This document shows positions 1-5,945 of a stretch of 64,000 nucleotides of DNA, one piece after another. The translations under genes were made by a program, and so were the position numbers. Below the pieces are notes generated by a model, which saw only the letters and a program-made list of their open reading frames with translations, made no database searches and had not been told where the DNA came from. Source of the DNA: a virus. Position 1 is the first letter of the stretch. Each line of letters begins with the position of its first letter. Location of the stretch: the IMG/VR virus record IMGVR_UViG_3300005617_000117, positions 1 to 64,000 of that record; one strand, written 5' to 3'.

Positions 1-110
1 GGTTTATAGATTCTTGAGCCACAATATAGATCCATATCGTTATGGGAGATATACAAGTTTGAGCATGACAAGATGGTAAAACAAAGAAGAACTGCTGCAA
101 TTACTCGCAT
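1..110 (-). CDS. Small lipoprotein, 3' end outside the window
   Basis: Reading leftwards from an ATG at 110, the frame stays open to the window edge (36 residues). It begins with a lipoprotein signal: MRV, a hydrophobic stretch (IAAVLLCFTIL) and a lipobox ending in Cys16 (I-L-S-C). A good Shine-Dalgarno (GGAGAG, just right of the start at 115-120) lies directly against the U-tract of the terminator at 121-151, so the gene starts only a few bases past that hairpin. The mature protein should be anchored to a bacterial membrane. It is the third lipoprotein gene in this leftward cluster. Its function cannot be judged from the fragment; moron-type, exclusion or spanin-like roles are possible. Confidence 0.55.
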   Translation of the reverse strand, partial: MRVIAAVLLCFTILSCSNLYISHNDMDLYCGSRIYK

Positions 111-120
111 AAATCTCTCC

Positions 121-151
121 TTAAAAAAATAAAGCCGCTGTTCGCGGCTTT
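121..151 (-). terminator. Rho-independent terminator, leftward
   Basis: Read on the minus strand: AAAGCCGC, loop GAACA, GCGGCTTT, then ATTTTTTT. This is a perfect 8-bp stem with a strong U-tract. It lies between the possible tiny ORF (121-204) and the partial lipoprotein gene whose ribosome-binding site begins immediately after the U-tract. Confidence 0.85.
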
Positions 152-204
152 GAGTCGTGTTGCTGTCGTCCTGGGGCATTCTTGATTGTCAAATTGGCAG
201 TCAT
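121..204 (-). CDS. Possible 27-residue ORF, or a small RNA instead
   Basis: An ATG at 204 is preceded by TAGGAGAATC, a good Shine-Dalgarno, and opens a 27-codon frame (starts MTANLTIKNAPG). The stop codon lies inside the U-tract of the terminator at 121-151, so half of the ORF is terminator hairpin, which is odd for a real gene. The unit sits between two leftward terminators and is preceded by a TAGTGT motif at 224-229. A transcript from that motif to the terminator would be about 95 bases, so a small non-coding RNA is an equal possibility. A longer frame running to 597 on the same strand overlaps the lipoprotein gene and is not believed. Confidence 0.25.
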   Translation of the reverse strand: MTANLTIKNAPGRQQHDSKPRTAALFF

Positions 205-223
205 GATTCTCCTACGATCGTGA

Positions 224-230
224 ACACTAA
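224..230 (-). promoter_or_regulatory. TTAGTGT motif (leftward)
   Basis: Minus-strand TTTTTAGTGTTCACG, 25 bases before the ATG at 204 and just downstream of the terminator at 253-286. It matches the first seven bases of the recurring TTAGTGTAWTT boundary motif but diverges after that. Confidence 0.3.
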
Positions 231-252
231 AAACTCCTGATATATTAGTACA

Positions 253-286
253 CGAAAAAACCCCACAACTCTTTCGAATTGCGGGG
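253..286 (-). terminator. Rho-independent terminator, leftward
   Basis: Minus strand: CCCCGCAATTC, loop GAAA, GAGTTGTGGGG, then TTTTTTCG. The 11-bp stem includes two G-U pairs. It ends the two-gene lipoprotein unit that starts at 1040. Confidence 0.85.
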
Positions 287-313
287 CTGTTGATTCTTAG
301 ATCGTCATTTTTG

Positions 314-805
314 TTACGTTGCTGGAGGGGCTGGCGGCGTCTTCTTTTCAGGACTTCCGAAGAACATAGTAAGCCATCGCATCTGTGGAGGCAACTTGTG
401 TCCAAGCTTTCTAGCTGCGGCTGCCGACGCCATGAGCACGGTAAGCTTTGTCCAAACGTCACCGTTTGTAGCAAGGTCTTTAGCTCTCGGATCGGGTGAT
501 GTCGTGGCCCGTGCATAAAACGCCGCTGCTTCGGCAGCGGAAATTTCTCCATCGTTATCTGTGTCGGCGGGTCCAACAATCGCTTCGAGTGATGCAACCG
601 TGTTGCGTGCCTCTTCTAGAGCGGCAGCATTAGCTGCAACCTGTCCCTGTAAGTTTTGTACGGTTACAGCCGTATCTGCTAACTTGCTGCCTACGAACCC
701 TATAAGGTCATTGATAGATACTGGGGCGGCGTCTGGATGAGAAGCAGAAATGCAACCCATGCTCATCGTCCCCAAAACAAGTGCTAATAGAATTTTACTG
801 ACCAT
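314..805 (-). CDS. Lipoprotein with an EF-hand calcium-binding loop
   Basis: 163 residues. The N-terminus is a signal peptide with a probable lipobox ending at Cys18 (M-S-M-G-C; Ser at -3 is less usual than Leu). Residues about 45-78 are Ala/Gln/Glu-rich and probably a helical coiled segment. Residues 81-92 (DTDNDGEISAAE) form a canonical EF-hand loop with acidic or hydroxyl residues at positions 1, 3, 5, 7, 9 and 12. The C-terminus is proline-rich (KKTPPAPPAT). It overlaps the upstream lipoprotein gene by 11 bases, so the two are probably translationally coupled. From this I infer a calcium-binding membrane-anchored protein. A spanin-type or superinfection-exclusion role is possible but not shown. 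Confidence 0.7.
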   Translation of the reverse strand: MVSKILLALVLGTMSMGCISASHPDAAPVSINDLIGFVGSKLADTAVTVQNLQGQVAANAAALEEARNTVASLEAIVGPADTDNDGEISAAEAAAFYARATTSPDPRAKDLATNGDVWTKLTVLMASAAAARKLGHKLPPQMRWLTMFFGSPEKKTPPAPPAT

Positions 806-1040
806 GCGACTTCTCCTGTTTCCATTTTAGAATTTCCGTGTACGTTTCGATTAATATCGTCTTCTGCCCCTCTTGTATTTTGTTAATTGCCTGATCTTTT
901 AATATCATATGAAAGCCAAAATTCACATTAGTTTCATAAACTGGGACTTGTAGGCCGATCATAAGCTCTACATTGTCGTAAGTGCCTAGTAGACCACAAC
1001 TTGTGAGCATTAATATTAATGGTAATAGTAACTTTCTCAT
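795..1040 (-). CDS. Small lipoprotein
   Basis: 81 residues with a textbook lipoprotein signal: MRK, a hydrophobic stretch (LLLPLILML) and lipobox L-T-S-C with Cys15. The mature part is about 66 residues with a Lys-rich C-terminus (KWKQEKSHGQ). A Shine-Dalgarno (CTAGGAGAT on the minus strand) precedes the ATG at 1040, and a TAGTGT motif lies 28 bases before it. It is the first gene of a leftward unit ending at the terminator 253-286. I do not recognise the family. Confidence 0.7.
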   Translation of the reverse strand: MRKLLLPLILMLTSCGLLGTYDNVELMIGLQVPVYETNVNFGFHMILKDQAINKIQEGQKTILIETYTEILKWKQEKSHGQ

Positions 1041-1059
1041 ATAAAATCTCCTAGTAAGG

Positions 1060-1070
1060 AGTACACTATC
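1060..1070 (-). promoter_or_regulatory. TAGTGTA motif (leftward)
   Basis: Minus-strand GATAGTGTACTCC with TAGTGT at 1068-1063, 28 bases before the ATG of the lipoprotein gene at 1040. This places the motif on the opposite strand to most copies, consistently oriented with its own downstream gene. Confidence 0.45.
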
Positions 1071-1225
1071 TCAAAATTTTCGAACAATTAAGATTTTTCT
1101 TGAGAAAAAAGGGGGTGTCGAAGGCTCTATAGTAATAGAGTTTTAGACTAACAGAACACGACTAGGCAGCACAGACAACCTAGTAGTCCTTGAAAAGAGA
1201 AGATAAGTACACAGAGGAGATCGTC
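1071..1225. promoter_or_regulatory. Divergent intergenic region with a hairpin
   Basis: The leftward lipoprotein unit and the rightward genes diverge here. Positions 1125-1140 form CTCTAT-AGTA-ATAGAG followed by TTTTA, a 6-bp hairpin that could be an operator palindrome or a weak terminator-like leader hairpin. I find no well-spaced -35/-10 pair: TTGAGA (1100) and TATAGT (1128) are 22 bases apart, which is too far. The rightward promoter is therefore not identified. Confidence 0.3.
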
Positions 1226-1483
1226 GTGGCGATAGTGAGAGAAGATGACGTAGCTGGTCAAACAGTTAAAGTAGAACAGCAAGATAGTTTAATATATGTT
1301 AAGTTAGGGTTCGTGGGGCCGAAGACGTTGGAACAGGTCGAAAATAAGCCCTCGGACGCGATTCCTCTTTTTAAGGGGTTTTTTATTACTGGTAATTACG
1401 CAGACGTTAGGGCAGAGCTTCATAAACTAATAGATCAGGCATGTGATGCTCATGAAGAAGCTAGGAGACAACAAAATGGTTAA
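1226..1483 (+). CDS. Small protein of unknown function
   Basis: 85 residues from GTG at 1226, chosen because AGAGGAG at 1213-1219 is a well-placed Shine-Dalgarno. The frame extends upstream to a TTG at 1190, which lacks one. The protein is acidic and probably beta-rich at its N-terminus (VKVEQQDSLIYVKLGFVG), with a helical C-terminus (AELHKLIDQACDAHEEARRQ). It overlaps the next gene by 8 bases. I see no recognisable domain. Confidence 0.6.
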   Translation: MAIVREDDVAGQTVKVEQQDSLIYVKLGFVGPKTLEQVENKPSDAIPLFKGFFITGNYADVRAELHKLIDQACDAHEEARRQQNG

Positions 1484-1730
1484 GAGTAGCAAGAATAATA
1501 AGCTAGATATCGTTACTAGCACTAATGGCGGACATAATGTTATTCACAATACAGCCACGGGCAAGTCTGAAGTGAAAGTGCCGCAGCCTGAAAAGGTAGA
1601 AGTTGCACCTATTGGAGTTGCTAAGGCAAGTCCCGCATTCCAGAAGGTTGAGCCAAAGGCTTTGGGTTCCAAGGAAGAAGAAGCCAAGGTATTGGCTAAA
1701 AATGTAGAGAAGACTGAGGAAACAAAGTAA
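1476..1730 (+). CDS. Small lysine/glutamate-rich protein
   Basis: 84 residues from ATG 1476, which has AGGAGA at 1463-1468. The upstream in-frame GTG at 1443 has no comparable site. Composition is strongly biased to Lys, Glu, Val and Ala (for example EEEAKVLAKNVEKTEETK at the C-terminus), suggesting a largely disordered, charged protein. It lies immediately before the sigma-like gene. Function unknown. Confidence 0.55.
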   Translation: MVKSSKNNKLDIVTSTNGGHNVIHNTATGKSEVKVPQPEKVEVAPIGVAKASPAFQKVEPKALGSKEEEAKVLAKNVEKTEETK

Positions 1731-2318
1731 GTGCCAACCGCCGTCCCGTTGCACTATACGCAAGTTAGTGGAATTATCGAAGTTCTAGTTTATCAGGAAA
1801 CGAAACGTCTGTCGAGAATGGCTCCCGACAGACCCGATCTTGAACAAGAAGTAAGATTGGCGTGTGTCAAAGCCTGTGAACTATATGATCCAAATCGAAT
1901 TGGGCCCTCCCCTTATCAGTTTCTTAAAACTTGCGTACGTAACCACCTTTATAATTTGAATCGTGGCAAGTACGTCCCAAATAATCCGCCATGCTCCCGC
2001 TGTCCTTTGTGGGATAAAGCCAATAAAGTCTGTATTATTAAGGAGGAAGGCTGTGAAAAGATTAAAATGTATCGTGAGCACATGGCGATGAAGGCCGCCC
2101 TCCACAAGCCAGATAACATAGGTTATGAAGCTCTTGATTCTAGGGCTGGACATAGTACAGACAATGCATTTGAGTTGGACGCAAGTATACGCGATGTTTT
2201 AACTCCTGAATTGATTCCTTATTATGAGCAAATGCTATCTGGACATTCATCGGATATTCCTCCAAAGATTAAGACGCAAATACGTAAAATAGTACGGAAT
2301 CTTTTGAAGGAGGACTAA
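1731..2318 (+). CDS. Sigma-70 region 2-like protein
   Basis: 195 residues starting at GTG 1731 directly after the previous stop. Residues about 28-75 resemble the sigma factor region 2 pattern: DLEQEVRLACVKACELYDP followed by a Phe-Leu-x-Thr-Cys-Val-Arg-Asn helix, as in small phage and ECF-type sigma factors. A Cys cluster follows (CSRCPLWDKANKVC and then C), which could bind zinc. The C-terminal 50 residues (IRDVLTPELIPYYEQML and on) may be a degenerate region 4. I infer a phage transcription factor that redirects host RNA polymerase; direct promoter recognition is not proven. It could read the TAGTGT motifs found through the window. Confidence 0.55.
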   Translation: MPTAVPLHYTQVSGIIEVLVYQETKRLSRMAPDRPDLEQEVRLACVKACELYDPNRIGPSPYQFLKTCVRNHLYNLNRGKYVPNNPPCSRCPLWDKANKVCIIKEEGCEKIKMYREHMAMKAALHKPDNIGYEALDSRAGHSTDNAFELDASIRDVLTPELIPYYEQMLSGHSSDIPPKIKTQIRKIVRNLLKED

Positions 2319-3119
2319 ATGGCTAACCGAGTTATTACAGAGCAAGAACTAGCTACAATCGCTCAATATGCTGAGTTAGGCAAGTCTGACGCCGAGATCG
2401 CAGATATTCTTGGTTGGACGGCGAATATGGCTAATGCTCCACGAGCCGTTGCCAAACAGCGTCGTAAGCTAAACTTAAAGAAGCGTGGCAACAATGAATT
2501 CAATCTCGTTAAAAAAGATGTCAGTCATCTAGCCAAAAATAAACTTCTCGAAGTCATGACTCGTCAAGAGAGATTTGACTTTATAAAGGCACGCATCAAT
2601 ACAAATCCTCGTAATATGATTGTGTTTTCTTCGCTTTCCGTGGAAGAACAAGCAGTCTTCCTTGATGCCTACTATAATATCTTGCAATCCACAGATTCTC
2701 TTACAGAGGCCGAAGAACAGCAACTTTTCCTTGCAATGATCGAATACGTGCTTTCGCTTCGAGCCCTTCAAATGAAGTCCGAAGAAGAGAAGTGCGTTAA
2801 GGAAACTCTACAAGGCGTACACGAAAAAGATAGTCCTCGTTACAAGTTGTCAACAAATCCTAGATATGACGAGGCTTACCAGAACCATGTAGAAAACTAC
2901 GAACGTCTTATGAAGACGCTAAAAATGTCTCGTCAACAGCGTCTTGAAAAAGTGAAGAGCGACCGTCGAACACTAGTTGATGTTGCTTCTGAATTGTCAA
3001 CGCAAAACGCTCAGGCTCAGGCGGCAGATGAAATTGAACGCCTATCTATTGTGAGCGACGAGGAACTAAAGAGACTTTTGGAGAACGGGTATATTTCGGG
3101 GCTTTTTGAGAGCAAATAA
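2319..3119 (+). CDS. Probable terminase small subunit (HTH DNA-binding protein)
   Basis: 266 residues, start at ATG 2319 with GGAGG just upstream. Residues 7-50 look like a helix-turn-helix (ELATIAQYAELGKSDAEIAD, then ILGWT). The middle is all-helical. Near the C-terminus, residues about 195-240 (YERLMKTLKMSRQQRLEKV and on, then a helical DVASEL segment) resemble proteins encoded upstream of large terminases in other big phages. Position three to seven genes before the large terminase fits. The assignment rests on architecture and context; a general HTH regulator is the alternative. Confidence 0.4.
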   Translation: MANRVITEQELATIAQYAELGKSDAEIADILGWTANMANAPRAVAKQRRKLNLKKRGNNEFNLVKKDVSHLAKNKLLEVMTRQERFDFIKARINTNPRNMIVFSSLSVEEQAVFLDAYYNILQSTDSLTEAEEQQLFLAMIEYVLSLRALQMKSEEEKCVKETLQGVHEKDSPRYKLSTNPRYDEAYQNHVENYERLMKTLKMSRQQRLEKVKSDRRTLVDVASELSTQNAQAQAADEIERLSIVSDEELKRLLENGYISGLFESK

Positions 3120-4051
3120 TGAAAATAGCAATGTTGTTCGCCCATTGGCGTCAGTTTGGTGAATCGTGGTCAACTCCACACTCTTGGCAAGACGAATTAA
3201 CTGCTCGTGGACACGAAGTAGTTGTTTATAATTTATACCACAACAATGGTGAATTAAATCGTAAAACGCGAATGCGTTCTTATTCCGACGCTGGACTTAA
3301 TCAGTTACATAATGATGTATGTGCTGGTATCCATTATGATGCTATTTATGTGCTAGATTACGGGCCTTGGCAAAGTTTGCGTCTTTGCAAGCAATATTTC
3401 CAAGACTCGATTCTTATTAAAGAATGCGGAGACGAGCCACAAGCACACCAGCTTCATATGCAAACGGCTCGCCAGTTTGATATTGTTCTGACTCCTGATA
3501 AAAGATGTGCAGCACGCTATCAGTCATTGGGAATCCCTGCAACTTGGCAAACCCACTTCGCTGACACAAAAATCTTTTATCCCCGCCCCGATATTGCGGA
3601 ATCTTGGGATTGCGTTACGACTTGCGGCCCCCGAGGTAATGGACTAACAGAAGAAATTAAGGCGGCCCTCGGAGATCGCTTTAATAACGAGCGTTATTTC
3701 TTTGGAGAAGATCACGCCAAGCGATTGTCTATGGGAAAGATAGTATTTCAGAAGTCTCAGTATGGCGAAATAACCCGGCGAATCTTCGAAGGTATCGCTT
3801 GTGGCAAAATGGTTATCGCTGATAAACTATCCGATGATACAGGTTTATCTTCTCTTTTAGAGGATGGTAAGGATATCGTTTATTACACGAATGCCACCGA
3901 GGCAATTGATGCAATAAATCACTATAGTAATCATCACGAAGAAAGACTAAAGATTGCGGCGAGCGGCTTTGACAAAGTGACCAAGTTACATAGTATTGGT
4001 GCCAGAGTAGATGAATTAATGGGACTCATCAATGACAAGCTCAAAACGTAA
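3119..4051 (+). CDS. Glycosyltransferase, GT-B fold (GT4-like)
   Basis: 310 residues. The N-terminus is a Rossmann-type start (MKIAMLFAHWRQ, then ELTARGHEVVVYNL). The C-terminal half has the conserved nucleotide-sugar binding signature IFEGIACGKMVIAD near residue 222, followed by LLEDGKDIVYY, typical of GT1/GT4-family proteins. It should transfer a sugar from an activated donor; the acceptor is unknown. It overlaps the stop of the upstream gene by one base (TAATG) and overlaps the next glycosyltransferase by 20 bases, forming a small sugar-modification cassette with the genes to 5181. Confidence 0.7.
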   Translation: MKIAMLFAHWRQFGESWSTPHSWQDELTARGHEVVVYNLYHNNGELNRKTRMRSYSDAGLNQLHNDVCAGIHYDAIYVLDYGPWQSLRLCKQYFQDSILIKECGDEPQAHQLHMQTARQFDIVLTPDKRCAARYQSLGIPATWQTHFADTKIFYPRPDIAESWDCVTTCGPRGNGLTEEIKAALGDRFNNERYFFGEDHAKRLSMGKIVFQKSQYGEITRRIFEGIACGKMVIADKLSDDTGLSSLLEDGKDIVYYTNATEAIDAINHYSNHHEERLKIAASGFDKVTKLHSIGARVDELMGLINDKLKT

Positions 4052-4850
4052 TGGTATTGTGTCAGATTTTAGTAAGGCAGAATATAAACCGCACGATCCT
4101 ATGTGTGAGCCGGGATTAGTCTCTATTTTATTCCTATCGTGCAACAAACATAAGCTTGCAGATATTAGTCTTGCGTCCACGCACGCGGCCACGCGGGCAC
4201 ACGCGGGCGAGATAGAATGGTGTTTGCTAGAGCAGGGCACTGGAGAAGATGCCGACGACAACATTAGATTATTTCGGGATTTAAAGGTTGAGCGAAAAGC
4301 CATTATATTGCCAGACACAAACTACGGTATTAACAGTGGTTTCAACTCCCTATGGGCTATTTCCAGGGGAGAATTTTGTATGCACCATGAATCTGATTGG
4401 TTGAATCGACATACCTTTTTTGACTTCTTGCAATTAGCCAAGGAAATTATGGCTGAAAAATCAGAGGTTGGTATCGTTCAACTAAGGGCACCGAGCGATC
4501 CCAATGAGAACTGGGGACGCGGTAAACCGCAGTATAATCCTTGGTCTTGTTCTACCAAAGAGTTAGAAGACGCGAAAGTAAAAGTCTGGCTCGAAAAGAC
4601 AAAGAGCGGTCACGAGTACGGCATTTCGGAATTTGCTAATGGCTGGAATCATAATCCACAATTGGTTCGCAAGAGCTTATTTAGAGAGTGTGGGCCTCTT
4701 CCAGAACCGCCATTAAATTGTGATCTTCGTCATGGTGAAACAGAAATGGCCGAAAGGGTAGCCAATACCGGATGTGCTATTGCTCATATTGGTATTGAAC
4801 TATATTATCATATTGGTGGTGCCGTCAGGAGCTTATATGAACGATCATAA
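4032..4850 (+). CDS. Glycosyltransferase-like protein, GT-A fold (GT2-like)
   Basis: 272 residues. The N-terminal half follows the GT2 pattern: a beta strand (GLVSILFLSCNKH), an acidic loop, then ISRGEFCMHHESDWL near residues 115-130, where Glu-Ser-Asp may play the part of the metal-binding DxD. The C-terminal half contains many aromatic and acidic residues but no motif I can name. It sits between a GT4-like enzyme and a cupin with overlapping ends, so the three are probably co-translated. Confidence 0.55.
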   Translation: MTSSKRNGIVSDFSKAEYKPHDPMCEPGLVSILFLSCNKHKLADISLASTHAATRAHAGEIEWCLLEQGTGEDADDNIRLFRDLKVERKAIILPDTNYGINSGFNSLWAISRGEFCMHHESDWLNRHTFFDFLQLAKEIMAEKSEVGIVQLRAPSDPNENWGRGKPQYNPWSCSTKELEDAKVKVWLEKTKSGHEYGISEFANGWNHNPQLVRKSLFRECGPLPEPPLNCDLRHGETEMAERVANTGCAIAHIGIELYYHIGGAVRSLYERS

Positions 4851-5181
4851 CTTGCACGCTAAAGGTTGGGGCTATGAACTGTGGATTCATAATGATGAAA
4901 AATACTGCGGTAAACTGCTAGTTATCTTTGCTGGTAAGAAGTGTTCATTGCATTATCACAAACTTAAGCACGAGACGTTTTATCTTCAAAGTGGGCGACT
5001 TAGTGTTTATATGAAGTATCCAGATGGTCGTGAAGAACGATTTATTATGGAAAAAGGAATGATTCAGGAAGTGCCTGTGGGAACGATACACCAGATGCAG
5101 GCAATTGAACATGCCGAACTATTTGAGTTTTCAACACAACATTTTGACGACGATTCTCACAGAATTGAAAAGGGGGATTAA
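4837..5181 (+). CDS. Cupin-fold protein (sugar isomerase-like)
   Basis: 114 residues from ATG 4837, which has AGGAG at 4827-4831; a longer frame reaching 4774 starts inside the previous gene and adds an artefactual hydrophobic tail. The sequence shows both cupin motifs: SLHYHKLKHETFYLQSGRLS (metal-binding His, His, Glu) and EVPVGTIHQMQA (second His). This resembles single-cupin domains of mannose-6-phosphate isomerase type II or related sugar-phosphate enzymes. Following two glycosyltransferases, it could prepare or modify a sugar, but the substrate is not evident. Confidence 0.7.
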   Translation: MNDHNLHAKGWGYELWIHNDEKYCGKLLVIFAGKKCSLHYHKLKHETFYLQSGRLSVYMKYPDGREERFIMEKGMIQEVPVGTIHQMQAIEHAELFEFSTQHFDDDSHRIEKGD

Positions 5182-5439
5182 ATGCAATTACAAGTAGGAA
5201 AATACTATATCTGGAAAGGCAAGACTGTCAAACTAGTTTCTAAGTGGGCACAGGGCGTCCATTTTACATATACGTTTGATGATGGTACTAGCGTGAATGG
5301 TGACGCGGCACAAATGGTTGCCTCTGGTGATCTCAAGATTTCTATCGAGGCACCAGAGTCTCCGCCTCTTAAGCCAACCGGTTCTGCGTTAGGCGTTGCA
5401 AAGCCAGCAAAGATGCTTCCTCCAAAATGGAATAGCTAA
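5182..5439 (+). CDS. Small protein with an SH3-like N-terminus
   Basis: 85 residues. The first 50 look like a small beta-barrel (GKYYIWKGKTVKLVSKW, then VHFTYTFDDGTSV). The rest is Pro/Lys-rich and probably disordered. Start ATG 5182 is directly after the cupin stop with AGGGGG upstream. Function unknown. Confidence 0.6.
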   Translation: MQLQVGKYYIWKGKTVKLVSKWAQGVHFTYTFDDGTSVNGDAAQMVASGDLKISIEAPESPPLKPTGSALGVAKPAKMLPPKWNS

Positions 5440-5945
5440 TGGGCAGACCTCCAAATCCTAAGCCTATTTTAATAGTTGATACTCGGGAGCAACATCCTTT
5501 CGACTTCGATGGGGACGATGCTTTTGAGTCTATTGAACACACAAAATTAGACCAGGGCGATTATTCGCTCAAGGGTTTGGAGCACATTGTTTCTATTGAA
5601 CGAAAAGCTAATGTCAATGAAATTTATACTAATTTAAGTTCACAAGAAGCTCGTACTAGATTCTATGCTGAAGCACAAAGACTGGCTGAAAAAGTAAAGT
5701 TTCGATTTATTATTGTCGAACAAGAGTTCGAGGACGCCATGAATCCTTCAAGCTATGCAGTAAATACTATGCATCGCAACAAGTATTCGCCATATATGCC
5801 GCCCGCCTTAGTCATTGGCAATCTTATTACTTTTATGGTCAAATACAATATTCATGTTATGTTTGCTGGTTCTAAAGCCAAGACAATGGCCAAGAAAATT
5901 CTTATTACTATTCATGACATGCATAGAAAAGGCGAACTACAATAA
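5439..5945 (+). CDS. ERCC4-domain (XPF-like) nuclease
   Basis: 168 residues. The ERCC4 nuclease pattern is clear: VDTREQ (residues 13-18), GDYS (40-43) and IERK (53-56). Family members cut branched or structured DNA using these acidic and basic residues. The canonical signature is GD...ERKxxxD; here the last position is Asn60 (ERKANVN), so one metal ligand may be missing or supplied by Glu61. The C-terminal part is helical (MAKKILITIHDM). It overlaps terminase by one base (TAATG), suggesting a role in resolving branched DNA before packaging. Confidence 0.75.
   Translation: MGRPPNPKPILIVDTREQHPFDFDGDDAFESIEHTKLDQGDYSLKGLEHIVSIERKANVNEIYTNLSSQEARTRFYAEAQRLAEKVKFRFIIVEQEFEDAMNPSSYAVNTMHRNKYSPYMPPALVIGNLITFMVKYNIHVMFAGSKAKTMAKKILITIHDMHRKGELQ

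Noticed and set aside
121-597. A 158-residue frame on the minus strand
   Set aside because: It overlaps the EF-hand lipoprotein gene and a terminator, and its composition (many Arg, His, Cys and Ser) is that of an out-of-frame reading. Only its last 27 codons have a ribosome-binding site.
1100-1133. Sigma-70 promoter TTGAGA/TATAGT in the divergent gap
   Set aside because: The spacer would be 22 bases, too long for a normal promoter.
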